Assembly: GCA_030654015.1 (NCBI GenBank)
Contig: JAURYI010000123.1
Span: 41,921-105,920, forward strand
Length of the DNA: 64,000 nt
Direction of reading: 5' to 3'
From: Methylococcales bacterium
Lineage (GTDB): Bacteria > Pseudomonadota > Gammaproteobacteria > Methylococcales > Methylomonadaceae
This document shows positions 45,926 to 56,185 of the stretch, piece after piece. A model generated the notes under the pieces. It saw only the letters and a program-made list of their open reading frames with translations. It had not been told where the DNA came from and did not search any database. The position numbers and the translations under genes were made by a program. The stretch's first letter is position 1, and each line of letters starts with the position of its first letter.

Positions 45926-46944
45926 GCTGTAGTTACGGTGTTGCGTAAAGTTGCGCCGATTACGGGGGCGCATAGGGATTGCGTGGCATAATCCAACACA
46001 CTGTCGTAATCCAGAAGAAAAGCTAAATCCATCGGATAGGCGGTGATGCCATAAAAAATGGTCAGTTTATCCACCAGCTCTTTAGTCTCGCCCGCCCACG
46101 GAATAATGGCTAATTCTGTCACAGAGCCGATATTGTAATAGCTTTCGACATAATCCAGAGAGCGATGTATTTCTAATGCCAAACTATCATGTACTCTAAG
46201 AATGGCGGGGGTGTCATCGCCAAATGACTGGCTTTCCAATAATAATTTATCATGCTCCATAGCCCCTAAAATATCGCTTGAAAATGAATTTTCAGCATCC
46301 AGTTGTTCATAGCCGATCGCTATTTTACGCGCCATATAAATAACGCCCTGTTTTTGTATCAGAATAATCCCTGATGAGGGCTGTAGATATAAAATTGCCA
46401 CACCCAGTGAATTATTAGGCAGTAAAGCGGCTAAATTGCGTAAAGTGGTTTCCTGAATATCTATCACGGTCAGCGATAACCCTGCTTGAAAACAGCGTTC
46501 TACCAGTGGCTTAACCGTTGCATTAGCGCAGGCAATGACTTCCAGACTGGGGACACCTTCACTGAAATCAGGCACATGATAATAATCAATTACTGCATCA
46601 TCACTGGGAACGTCGATTAATTCGTGAATTTTCCAGCGGATTGCCAAAGACATCTCATTAACAGGTACGGCAGGTGCTTCAATGTTGACGCGCTGATAAT
46701 CGTTAATATCCAGCACCAGATAACACTCATAGTCTCTCAGTTCATGATTAATAACCCATTGTTTGAGGATAGTCGGATAATCATCCGTGTTTTTAACAGC
46801 GATAAACTCACAATGACTCAGCGTTAAGTCGTTATTTTTGGTGTAATTTGCTAGGGCAATGCTGATGCCCTGCGGCAAAAAGCTGATCCCGATAATACCC
46901 CGCCGACTGTTTTTTCTGCTGAATAATTTTTGTAGCCACTGCAT
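45922..46944 (-). CDS. mshI: MSHA biogenesis protein MshI (PilM-like)
   Basis: A 340-residue cytoplasmic actin-like protein of the PilM/MshI group. It shows the fold's phosphate and strand motifs in weak form: RGIIGISFLPQGISIALANY at the start, LVLDINDYQRVNIEAPAVP, VIDIQETTLRNLAALLP, GVAILYLQPSSGIILIQKQG. It lacks a signal or membrane span. It begins the leftward five-gene operon. An ATTATAAT box lies in the 161-base gap to the divergent mshQ at about 46994-47001. Its role is to couple the cytoplasmic ATPase ring to the PilN/PilO dimer. Confidence 0.85.
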   Translation of the reverse strand: MQWLQKLFSRKNSRRGIIGISFLPQGISIALANYTKNNDLTLSHCEFIAVKNTDDYPTILKQWVINHELRDYECYLVLDINDYQRVNIEAPAVPVNEMSLAIRWKIHELIDVPSDDAVIDYYHVPDFSEGVPSLEVIACANATVKPLVERCFQAGLSLTVIDIQETTLRNLAALLPNNSLGVAILYLQPSSGIILIQKQGVIYMARKIAIGYEQLDAENSFSSDILGAMEHDKLLLESQSFGDDTPAILRVHDSLALEIHRSLDYVESYYNIGSVTELAIIPWAGETKELVDKLTIFYGITAYPMDLAFLLDYDSVLDYATQSLCAPVIGATLRNTVTTA

Positions 46945-47105
46945 GGTTGAGCATCCTACGGCGAGTTATGAACGAAGTTCATCTATAAGTCTATTATAAT
47001 GGATGTACGACTTTTTATTATCTGTTTTCCCTATTTATAAACGTATCATGCGGGAAAACAAGTAGTCGTATTTAGCAATGCACATTTAAATATTTTTAGA
47101 GATTC

Positions 47106-50100
47106 ATGGCTGGTGTAATGGGAAACGTTGAGGTAAATGCTATTTTTAGAACGGGTTTCGAGGGCTGCCGTTTGATGGTCGTGACACTCATTGTTTTGCT
47201 ATTGATATTAAGTGATACGGTTAGCGCAGCAGTGACAGTCACTGCAACTACAGGTGGTTCAGCGATTGCATCTAATACCGCACCCAGTTGTAGTGCAGCA
47301 GGTTGGACAGCATTAACAAATCCGAAAATAGCTGAAAATAATGCAGGTGAAATTAGTCTGGGCGATATTGTCTTGACTGCACCTGCGGGATTTGAATTTA
47401 ACACAGCGGCGGCAGTGACTATTTTGTTGTCGGGTAATGGGACTAATACGAGAAATATCAATAATATTACTAATGGTGCAAGCGTTCCAATTACCTCTAT
47501 TAACGCTACACAAATCACTTTCACTGTAACAAAAATTAGCACGCGCCCCAATAGGCTAACGTGGCAAGGCATACAGGTAAGACCTACAGCTTCCTCACCG
47601 CTGGCATCGGGTAATATCACTGAAACAGGCACGTCCAGCATAACGGGAATCAATGCAAGTACCAATCTTGGTACACTGACAGAGGTAGCATCAACGCCAG
47701 TATGCGTAGTGACTGCACCCGCTGCAACGACTAATGCCGCCACTGCCATTACCACCAGCAGCGCGATACTCAATGGAATAGTCAGTAGTAATGGCGCGAC
47801 TACAACACCAATCAGCTTTGAATACGGGCTAACAACTGCTTATGGTAGCACCGTAGCCGCCTCACCCAGCTCTCTAGCAGCAGGCGTTAGTAACAATGCA
47901 GTTTCGGCATCAATTACAGGTTTAACGTGTAATCTTGGCTATCATTTTCGTGTTAAAGCGATCAACAGCGCAGGTACAGCTTACGGCAACGATATGAGTT
48001 TTACTGCCGCCAGTTGTCCAACCCCGACCATTACCAGCATTTCGCCCATTAGTAAAAATATGGGCAGTGCTGGTTTTACGCTAACGCTTAATGGCACTAA
48101 TTTTGTTGCCATTTCACAGGTGCAACTTGATGGATCTAATCGCGCAACGACGTATGTTAGCGCAACGCAACTAACTGCGATTATCCCCGCCAGTGATTTG
48201 AACAACGCGACGACTTACGCAGTAACGGTTGTTAATTCAGCAATAGCTTCAAATGCCCTGTCTTTTTCAGTGATACCGCAGCTACCGCCGTTGCCCGCAC
48301 AATGTTTTTCCGATAATTTTAGTAATTTAAGTGTAACGGATTGGAATGTAACAGGTTCTTATACACCTAATGTGGTTAGTAACCGATTACGGCTAACGTC
48401 TGCTAATACTAACCTGAAATCAATGGCGCAGTTACAACGGTGGTTTCCAGCGGCAAATAACACCGTTGTACTCACTTTTGATTACTACGCTTATGGCGGT
48501 AGTGGCGCGGATGGAGTGGCAGTGGTGTTGTCCGATGCCAATACCACGCCCGCACCAGGGGGTTATGGCGGATCGCTAGGCTACGCGCAATACACAGGGC
48601 CTATTTCAGGCTTTAACGGCGGTTGGTTAGGCATAGGGCTGGATGAATGGGGTAATTTTCCTAATAACAACGAATCACGCACGGGATACCCGACGGGCTG
48701 GACACCGCCTGTTGGCGCAAATACTGCCAGTGGTTTTTATGCTAACTCGGTGGCAGTTCGTAGCAGTGGCAGTGGCAACACGGGCTACGCGCTATTAGCG
48801 AATACTGGCACAGTGTCACCCGCGTTGTGGGTTAATGCCATGTCTATGCCAACAGCGCACCGTTATCGTATTACGATTGACCACAGTAATAGTGTTAATG
48901 GCTGGGTAACGGTACAGCGTGATACCACAGGCACAGGGAGTAGTTTTACGACGTTAGTACCGACGTTTGATGTTAAGGCAGCTAATAGTGGACAAGCGGC
49001 TGTACCGAATAATTTTTATCTTTCGCTGACCGCTTCAACGGGTGGTTCAACCAATATTCATGAAATTGATAATCTACAAGTGTGTGCTACTACACAATTG
49101 CCCGTAGGCGGTGGTTTACATCATCTGGAAATTACGGGTAATTCTAATGGCCCGACTTGTCAGCCGACTTCGTTGACCATTAAAGCCTGTGCAAATGCGG
49201 CTTGTGCGGGTTATACCAGCACCGCAGTCAGTGGCACACTCACCGCCAGTAATACCGTTAATTGGGATCCCAATGGCACAGGAGCGACAGCGGACTTTAC
49301 CATTCCTGCGGGCAGTATTTCGATTACTAAGCCGATGCTGGTGTCTACGGTAGGCGTAACGACCTTTGGTATTAATTCTGCGGTCATTAGCCCAGCGGCA
49401 ACCAATACCACAACGTGTAATCTAGGTGGTACTAACAGTTGCAACTTTACTGGCACGGCAACAGGGCTTTCAGTCACTGTGCCTAATCATATTTCCTGCG
49501 CTAATCAGGCGGTTACGCTGACAGGGTGTGGTTCTACGTTTGCGAATATGGGGCGCAATATTAAGCTTTATACCACTTACCTCAATCCCTCATCGGGTAC
49601 TCAACCTGCCACCGCGACTTTTTTAAATAACAGTGGTACGACATCGACAGTGACGCTGGCAACCTCCGCAACAGGAACAGCGTTAACTAATCTAAAATTC
49701 AATGGTTCAGCAACCGCAAGTAACCTGACTATTTCTTACCCAGATGTCGGGCAACTGCAATTAAATGCGTCTTACACGGGCAGTTCGGCAACGGGCGATA
49801 ATGGCTTAAACATGAACGGTAGTAGCACATTTATTGTTGCTCCCGCGAGTTTTTCAGTTAGCAATATTAGCCCCGCGCCACTGATTGCAGGTAAAGACTT
49901 TAGTGCGACAGTAACGGCAAAAAATCAATGTGCTGTGCCTAACACTACGCCAAATTTTGGCTTGGAAGCCTCACCAGAAGGCGTGACCCTCAGTCACACC
50001 AAATATCAACCCACAGGTGTAGGCGCGGTAAATGGTTTATTTTCTGGAACAGTCGGCAGTTTTAGCAACGGTGTTGCAACTAGCAACAATTTAAACTGGA

Positions 50101-51059
50101 GTGAAGTAGGAACTATCGACCTGAACGCGACCCTGAGTAGCGGCAATTATCTGGGTTCTAATGTTACGGCGGCTTCGGGTAATACAGGTAGCACAGGTGC
50201 AGTCGGAGCGTTTATTCCCGATCATTTTAATACCACCGTGACGCAGGGCTGTAGTGCAGGTGGATTTACTTATTCGGGGCAAGCGTTTACCGCGACGGTG
50301 ACCGCTTTAAATGGTCTTGCAGTGCCAACTACAACGGTTAATTATGATGGTTCAGCGAATACTAGCCCGCATTTTGCTAAGACAGTCATACTGTCCGAAG
50401 CCAATGGTGTGGCAGGCAGTCTTGCACCGACCAATGTAGCTGCAACTGCTTTTACAGCAGGGGTAGCAAGTCCAAGTCCAGCTTTTACATTTACTAACAA
50501 TCCAACAAATCAGACTACTATCAAGTTACGCGCTGTTGATACCGGCAATGTGTCATCAGCAACGGGAACAGAAGGAACGGCACTGATTCGTAGCGGGCGT
50601 ATTCAACTCGCTAATGCCTATGGTTCAGAGTTATTAGATTTAGCCATGCCGCTCACCGCACAATATTGGAATGGTAGTGCTTGGGTAACCCATAGTGATG
50701 ACAACTGTACAACGGGTATTAATTTATCGCTCACCGATCCCAATAATACCGATGGTTTAATACCTGCCGAATCATGCGTTTTTGATAATGGAGCGGGTAG
50801 CGGTCTGAGCGGTTTAGGCTGTTCAGTGGTAGGTGGTGGCAGTTTGCAATATAAAGAACCGCCACTCAATGGCAATTTTAATCTGAATTTTAAAGCCACA
50901 GGGGTCGGTAACGCGGGTTATTTGGATGTTATCGCGACAATACCGACATACCTGCAATTTAATTGGCGCGGTTTAGGCAACGCTAATCCAACCGCTAGAG
51001 CTACATTTGGTATTTATAAAGGCAATGACAAGATTATTTATTTTCGTGAGCTGTATTAA
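47106..51059 (+). CDS. mshQ: Large secreted MSHA-associated protein MshQ
   Basis: A 1317-residue exported protein. The signal peptide lies near residues 23-41 (VVTLIVLLLILSDTVSA). Then: an N-terminal beta domain, a fibronectin-like repeat (about 203-300), an IPT/TIG domain (about 305-390, PTITSISPISKNMGSAGF), an L-type lectin-like domain (about 398-665, FSDNFSNLSVTDW, GSGADGVAVVLSD, GLDEWGNF), and a long DUF6701-type C-terminus (LHHLEITGNSNGPTC; GRIQLANAYGSELLDLAMPL). This order fits MshQ, thought to be a pilus-linked adhesin. In Vibrio mshQ is the last gene of the operon, same strand. Here it is inverted and convergent with mshP. Confidence 0.85.
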   Translation: MAGVMGNVEVNAIFRTGFEGCRLMVVTLIVLLLILSDTVSAAVTVTATTGGSAIASNTAPSCSAAGWTALTNPKIAENNAGEISLGDIVLTAPAGFEFNTAAAVTILLSGNGTNTRNINNITNGASVPITSINATQITFTVTKISTRPNRLTWQGIQVRPTASSPLASGNITETGTSSITGINASTNLGTLTEVASTPVCVVTAPAATTNAATAITTSSAILNGIVSSNGATTTPISFEYGLTTAYGSTVAASPSSLAAGVSNNAVSASITGLTCNLGYHFRVKAINSAGTAYGNDMSFTAASCPTPTITSISPISKNMGSAGFTLTLNGTNFVAISQVQLDGSNRATTYVSATQLTAIIPASDLNNATTYAVTVVNSAIASNALSFSVIPQLPPLPAQCFSDNFSNLSVTDWNVTGSYTPNVVSNRLRLTSANTNLKSMAQLQRWFPAANNTVVLTFDYYAYGGSGADGVAVVLSDANTTPAPGGYGGSLGYAQYTGPISGFNGGWLGIGLDEWGNFPNNNESRTGYPTGWTPPVGANTASGFYANSVAVRSSGSGNTGYALLANTGTVSPALWVNAMSMPTAHRYRITIDHSNSVNGWVTVQRDTTGTGSSFTTLVPTFDVKAANSGQAAVPNNFYLSLTASTGGSTNIHEIDNLQVCATTQLPVGGGLHHLEITGNSNGPTCQPTSLTIKACANAACAGYTSTAVSGTLTASNTVNWDPNGTGATADFTIPAGSISITKPMLVSTVGVTTFGINSAVISPAATNTTTCNLGGTNSCNFTGTATGLSVTVPNHISCANQAVTLTGCGSTFANMGRNIKLYTTYLNPSSGTQPATATFLNNSGTTSTVTLATSATGTALTNLKFNGSATASNLTISYPDVGQLQLNASYTGSSATGDNGLNMNGSSTFIVAPASFSVSNISPAPLIAGKDFSATVTAKNQCAVPNTTPNFGLEASPEGVTLSHTKYQPTGVGAVNGLFSGTVGSFSNGVATSNNLNWSEVGTIDLNATLSSGNYLGSNVTAASGNTGSTGAVGAFIPDHFNTTVTQGCSAGGFTYSGQAFTATVTALNGLAVPTTTVNYDGSANTSPHFAKTVILSEANGVAGSLAPTNVAATAFTAGVASPSPAFTFTNNPTNQTTIKLRAVDTGNVSSATGTEGTALIRSGRIQLANAYGSELLDLAMPLTAQYWNGSAWVTHSDDNCTTGINLSLTDPNNTDGLIPAESCVFDNGAGSGLSGLGCSVVGGGSLQYKEPPLNGNFNLNFKATGVGNAGYLDVIATIPTYLQFNWRGLGNANPTARATFGIYKGNDKIIYFRELY

Positions 51060-51114
51060 ACTTTTTTATCATTGTGCTGTCTCGATGCAGGACAACGAAA
51101 TCGAGATTTATCAG

Positions 51115-51525
51115 CTAAGGATTTTTAACCGTAACCCTCAATTGTCGTTCAAAATAACCCGTTGAACCTACCGCTCCAGTCGTGGCAGTTGAGGTTAATT
51201 GATACACCGAAAAGGTATTGATGCCTTCCGTGTGTGTCGTCACATTGCACGTCACCGATACTGTGAATGCCGATAATTGCGTTCCTGCGGGCAGTGTGGG
51301 TTGCACAAATGTCGCGCAACTGCTTACGCCGCCTTTGCTGATTTGATAACTGCCCCATTCAATACCCGCTTTTGCCGCCTGATAAGCCCGCGCACCCAGC
51401 ATATCCATCACTGAATTTTGTTGTTGAGTATTGGAAATGCTGACTGCAAATAAACCCAGCGCGGCAATGACCACCAGTAAAAAAATTGCTGAAAGCAGTG
51501 CGAAACCGCATGAAGACTTTTTCAT
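51115..51525 (-). CDS. mshP: MSHA minor pilin-like protein MshP
   Basis: A 136-residue protein with a prepilin-like N-terminus (KKSSCGFALLSAIFLLVVIAALGLF), a PilX/MshP-type helix and a short beta domain with cysteines (SSCATF, VTCNV). The E5 glutamate of true pilins is missing, as is normal in this group. These proteins are thought to sit in the priming tip complex. Start overlaps the mshO stop (ATGA at 51522-51525). Last gene of the leftward pilin operon; 55 bases separate its end from the end of mshQ. Confidence 0.85.
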   Translation of the reverse strand: MKKSSCGFALLSAIFLLVVIAALGLFAVSISNTQQQNSVMDMLGARAYQAAKAGIEWGSYQISKGGVSSCATFVQPTLPAGTQLSAFTVSVTCNVTTHTEGINTFSVYQLTSTATTGAVGSTGYFERQLRVTVKNP

Positions 51526-52361
51526 GGCATATTATTAACGTGAATTTCGGAATAGAGGTGAATGCGTTGGCCGCCTTGCAGAATCGTCAAGGCAATAGTA
51601 ATGAGTCCGTTGCGCTGATTGATAACGTTATAAGTGATAGCACACGCGCTGATGTTATCGGCAAGTAATGCACTAAAACCGCCTGTTGGCGGGGCAGTTT
51701 GCACCATATTAAAACCATAAGCCCAATAGCGGTTCAATGTTCCCGTGCCGTCTATTGTGCCGCCGACATTTTCACAGGCGTAAGTAACCGCTTGTTCACT
51801 GCCCGATACCACGGCAAAACGTTGACTGGGTAAACTGGCAAATGCGGGAAATTGCGTCGCGTTGATGACAACTTTGCTTTGCGCACCGACTGCACCTGTA
51901 TAAGCACGCAACACACCCGTGGCACTGTTTTTGTAAGGTGCATTGCCATCGGCTTGCGTACTGCCGATAACAATACTATCGCCAGCGGCAAAGCTAATCG
52001 CTGGGCTGGTCATTTCAAAACAACTGTCAGCGGCGGCAAACGATAATTCATCACCCGCCGCCGCGCACAATCCCAAGCCGCCTATCACATTGGCACGATA
52101 CCGCCCACCTGCTTTGGTAGGTAAAAATTCCAGATAACTGCCAGATAAACGCACACTATTGGGTACGGCGGTACGCAGATCGCGGCTCATGCGTTGTAAA
52201 GCATTATCGGCAATATCGGTCATTGCCGCACGACGGGCAACATCAATATATTGATCGACGGGGGCTTTAAGAAAAACCACCGTGATGCTACTGATAATGC
52301 CCGTGATGACGATCACTACAATTAACTCAATGAGGGTAAAACCCGTATTATTAGAGCGCAT
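51522..52361 (-). CDS. mshO: MSHA minor pilin-like protein MshO
   Basis: A 279-residue PilW/GspJ-type minor pilin. The prepilin peptidase site is NNTG-FTLIELIVVIVITGI, with E5 present. The N-terminal helix (to about 50) carries QRMSRDLRTAVPNSVR, followed by a large beta domain (about 70-279). It shares one base with mshD (TAATG) and four with mshP, so translation is chained along the operon. Large minor pilins usually cap the pilus tip. Confidence 0.88.
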   Translation of the reverse strand: MRSNNTGFTLIELIVVIVITGIISSITVVFLKAPVDQYIDVARRAAMTDIADNALQRMSRDLRTAVPNSVRLSGSYLEFLPTKAGGRYRANVIGGLGLCAAAGDELSFAAADSCFEMTSPAISFAAGDSIVIGSTQADGNAPYKNSATGVLRAYTGAVGAQSKVVINATQFPAFASLPSQRFAVVSGSEQAVTYACENVGGTIDGTGTLNRYWAYGFNMVQTAPPTGGFSALLADNISACAITYNVINQRNGLITIALTILQGGQRIHLYSEIHVNNMP

Positions 52362-52828
52362 TAGTAGTTTATCCGATAACCGACAGCTTGAAGCGATTGA
52401 CCATTAGGGGTTGTGGCGGTTACGGTGATTTGTACTGCGTCACTGGCAACAGCAAGCCACGCTATCGGCGTAACGGCTACGCTGACGTTATAGTCAGCCA
52501 ATCCTGTGATGCCCGCTCCAGAACCATCGGCAGAATAAATGCCAGTGGTCGCAAAACCGTTGTAATCCATAACATCATCAAATGATGCTCTATTTGCTTG
52601 TGTCGCCGCACCCGTAAAACCGCCCGCAGGATTAGCAAAATCGTGTAACTGCACCTCTTCCAACAGCGATTCGGCAATGCTTAAGGCTTGTTTGCGTAGC
52701 ATTGGGTCAACGCTGGCTTGCGTGGTGACATTCAGCACCGACAACAGTGCGGCAAGTGCGATACCGATAATCACGATAAATAAAATCAGCTCAAGCAGAC
52801 TGATGCCGCGCTGTTTATTGGTGTACAT
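52361..52828 (-). CDS. mshD: MSHA minor pilin-like protein MshD
   Basis: A 155-residue PilV/GspI-type minor pilin. The cleavage site is KQRG-ISLLELILFIVIIGIA (E5 present), then SIAESLLEEVQLHDFANP, a PilV hallmark stretch, and a beta domain ending GQSLQAVGYRINY. Its start lies 14 bases inside the end of mshC. Second to third position in mshC-D-O-P is the same as in Vibrio. Confidence 0.87.
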   Translation of the reverse strand: MYTNKQRGISLLELILFIVIIGIALAALLSVLNVTTQASVDPMLRKQALSIAESLLEEVQLHDFANPAGGFTGAATQANRASFDDVMDYNGFATTGIYSADGSGAGITGLADYNVSVAVTPIAWLAVASDAVQITVTATTPNGQSLQAVGYRINY

Positions 52829-53261
52829 AACCCGTCTCAGCTTCTACGATAATGGCGTGGCTAATGCCTGAAATAGAGATGGTAACAGCAGAACTGGCAC
52901 GCCCAAGTGCGTCAAAATTAAAGGCGGTTGCAGGATTAATTGTGATGCCTGACGGCGCAGTCAGTGTATTGTCTGCGCGGTCTGGTAAATTCAAAGCCAG
53001 ATTGCACGTTGTGTTACCGCTAATGCTCAGGGTGACGGTAGTCGCGGTTAAATCGACACACACCAGCCGATGTTGAGCAATCGCAGATTTTTGCGCATAA
53101 CGCAGCGTGGCTAATAGTTGATCGCTGAAACCGCGCGTCTGAAAGACGGCATTATCAAAAAATGTAGGCGCGATAGTGACGCTTAAAATGCCAAGGATAA
53201 CAATCACCATGACTAATTCAATGGTGGTGAATCCTGTTGATTGTTTAAATTTCCTGAGCAT
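52815..53261 (-). CDS. mshC: MSHA minor pilin MshC
   Basis: A 148-residue GspH/FimT-type minor pilin. The site is QSTG-FTTIELVMVIVILGIL, with E5. It then shows LLATLRYAQKSAIAQHRLVCVDL, the conserved region of GspH/FimT proteins, followed by a beta domain with a cysteine pair (VCVDL, TCNLAL). It starts 99 bases after mshA across a strong terminator, so it should be made at lower level than the main pilin. Confidence 0.87.
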   Translation of the reverse strand: MLRKFKQSTGFTTIELVMVIVILGILSVTIAPTFFDNAVFQTRGFSDQLLATLRYAQKSAIAQHRLVCVDLTATTVTLSISGNTTCNLALNLPDRADNTLTAPSGITINPATAFNFDALGRASSAVTISISGISHAIIVEAETGYVHQ

Positions 53262-53281
53262 GATGCGCGTCTCTTATCTTC

Positions 53282-53317
53282 ACATAAAAAAGGCGACCTA
53301 AGTCGCCTTTTTTATGT
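53282..53317 (-). terminator. Terminator between mshA and mshC
   Basis: A 16-base perfect stem (arms 53282-53297 and 53302-53317, core GGCGAC/GTCGCC) with a 4-base loop and A/T tails on both sides. On the minus strand it follows mshA and ends in a T-run. Partial read-through would explain abundant pilin and scarce minor pilins. Confidence 0.85.
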
Positions 53318-53359
53318 CGTGTTACGGGTGTCGGCTATCGCCGCTACTCATACTATGTA

Positions 53360-53773
53360 TTAATTAACACAGATCACAGAAACAGCAAAGCCTGTTGAAG
53401 TGCCACCTGAATGTTTTATTTTACAAGTGGTGTCAGTGCTGCCTGGACCTGCAGAACAGCCTACTGTAGCAGCACCTGAAACAAAGCTGATATTTGAATC
53501 AGAGGACAACGCATTGCCTGTCATCAAAGGCAGCAGGTCGTCGCATGTTGTAGAGGTATTAATTGCTACGCCAGTAGCTGGGTTTGCATTTCTTTTAGCA
53601 TAGTTAATACTTGAAGCTGAGCTTAATGCCCCTGCCGCCGCTTTAGCCGACGCATCGCCTGCATCGCCACTAAGGTCTACAAATTTGGGTACTGCAACCG
53701 CTCCTAGAATACCCAAAATCACAATAACTACAATTAGTTCGATTAATGTAAAACCTGATTGTTGCGCTCTCAT
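53360..53773 (-). CDS. mshA: MSHA major pilin MshA
   Basis: A 137-residue type IV pilin. The short leader MRAQQSG is cut before FTLIELIVVIVILGILGAVA, with the essential E5. It then shows PKFVDLSGDAGDASAKAAAGALSSAS, the MSHA-family helix continuation, and two cysteine regions (TTCDDLL; VGCSAG, DTTCKI, VICVN) for the disulfide loop. GGGAG stands before the ATG. A sigma54-type promoter lies about 78 bases upstream and a terminator follows, so it can be a monocistronic, highly expressed unit at the head of mshCDOP. Confidence 0.93.
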   Translation of the reverse strand: MRAQQSGFTLIELIVVIVILGILGAVAVPKFVDLSGDAGDASAKAAAGALSSASSINYAKRNANPATGVAINTSTTCDDLLPLMTGNALSSDSNISFVSGAATVGCSAGPGSTDTTCKIKHSGGTSTGFAVSVICVN

Positions 53774-53850
53774 TTAATAACTCCCAAAAATACAAATAGT
53801 GTGTGATAGCAAAACCTGACAGTCTATTGTCGAGTTGTTAAGTTCGGTGA

Positions 53851-53866
53851 AGCACATACTGTGCCA
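53851..53866 (-). promoter_or_regulatory. Candidate sigma54 (RpoN) promoter of mshA
   Basis: The minus strand reads TGGCACAGTATGTGCT. The -24 element TTGGCAC is perfect, and the -12 GC is at the right spacing (10 bases between GG and GC); only the first T of TTGC is changed to G. Pilin genes in gammaproteobacteria are often RpoN-dependent. It lies 78 bases from the mshA ATG. Confidence 0.65.
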
Positions 53867-53967
53867 ATCAACTGAGTATAATGCGTTTACGCATCAGGCA
53901 TTTACTGTCATGAAGGCAAAATAAAGTGAATTACTATACTAAATAATGTGTTGTAAAAATATGCAAG

Positions 53968-53990
53968 AAGCTACATTTTTAATGTAGCTT
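53968..53990 (-). terminator. Hairpin downstream of hda
   Basis: AAGCTACATT / AATGTAGCTT, a perfect 10-base stem with a 3-base loop, about 118 bases past the hda stop. Probably ends the leftward hda operon. Confidence 0.55.
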
Positions 53991-54108
53991 AATAGAGTAA
54001 TTGAAAAAGGCAAGTACAGTTGACCTGATTTTTTTGTCTTATAAGTGTTATTTTTGTCAGTATGTTGCTAAATTTGACATATCACCTACTTCTGTTGTAA
54101 GTATAAGG

Positions 54109-54807
54109 CTAACCAGCATCATCTAAAATTTTTTTCAAAAACGGAATGGTTAATTTGCGTTTAGCCGACAGCGAGGCTTGATCCAGTTGTTCCAATAACC
54201 GCCATAACGCTGATAAATCCAGATCATAATGCGTCAGCAAAAACAAACCCACTTGCGGAGAAATTTCAAGCCCCATTTGATTGGCTTTAACAATTAACGC
54301 ACTGATACGCTCATCATTGGTCAAAGGCTGTATTTTTAGCGTAAGCCCCCAGTTAAGGCGCGTTTTGAGGTCGTGTAACTGGATAGGTAATTCTTTAGGT
54401 AAACAGGCAGCAGATACAATCAGCGTATGCTCGCTGTCTCGGTGGCGATTAAAAAAATTGAAAGTCGCCAATTCCCAATCGCGCTTACCTGCAATATGTT
54501 CAATGTTATCCAGACACACCACATCCAGTGCATCAACGCCTGTTAATATGGCGGTATCGGGCAAATTGGGTGCGGCTAAATCCAGATAAAATGAACTGCG
54601 TTTCAGATTTTGTGCGAGATGACAACAGGCTTGCAGTAAATGGCTTTTACCTAAACCGCTGTCTCCTGACAGGAAAATCTGCATTTCGCCATTACCCGCA
54701 ACACTGTTTTGCAAGTGACTGACAATTTCCTGATTGCTGCCCGCAAAAAAATCGTTGAAGGTTTGATTGGCGGTAAATTCAAACTGTAAAGCTAATTGTT
54801 TTGACAT
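54109..54807 (-). CDS. hda: DnaA regulatory inactivator Hda
   Basis: A 232-residue DnaA-like AAA+ protein. With the DNA-loaded beta clamp it stimulates ATP hydrolysis by DnaA to prevent re-initiation. The clamp-binding peptide QLALQF is at residues 4-9. The AAA module has GDSGLGKSHLLQA (Walker A) and DVVCLDNIEHIAG (Walker B), then LKTRLNWGLTLKIQPLTNDER and a lid domain. The DnaA DNA-binding domain is absent, as expected. It closes the leftward arsC - quinone reductase - DUF2069 - hda run, a neighbourhood seen in other gammaproteobacteria. Confidence 0.92.
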   Translation of the reverse strand: MSKQLALQFEFTANQTFNDFFAGSNQEIVSHLQNSVAGNGEMQIFLSGDSGLGKSHLLQACCHLAQNLKRSSFYLDLAAPNLPDTAILTGVDALDVVCLDNIEHIAGKRDWELATFNFFNRHRDSEHTLIVSAACLPKELPIQLHDLKTRLNWGLTLKIQPLTNDERISALIVKANQMGLEISPQVGLFLLTHYDLDLSALWRLLEQLDQASLSAKRKLTIPFLKKILDDAG

Positions 54808-54816
54808 GATGGCGTG

Positions 54817-56113
<1,297 letters not shown>

Positions 56114-56185
56114 CGTGCGAATCACTGAATATAAAGCGGTTATAATAGCACTTAACAAAACTCAGGCGGCAAAAAAGGTCACATA

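Larger units (their letters stand above)
53774..54108. other. Intergenic region upstream of mshA
   Basis: 335 bases between mshA and hda, both leftward. It holds the candidate sigma54 site (53851-53866) and the hairpin at 53968-53990, and otherwise AT-rich sequence. A TATAAT (on plus, at about 53876-53881) also occurs. No gene is seen. Confidence 0.6.

Noticed and set aside
47096..47773. A 225-codon minus-strand frame opposite the start of mshQ
   Set aside because: It mirrors the Thr/Ala/Val-rich coding strand, has no ribosome site or recognisable domain, and the plus-strand protein has clear family domains.
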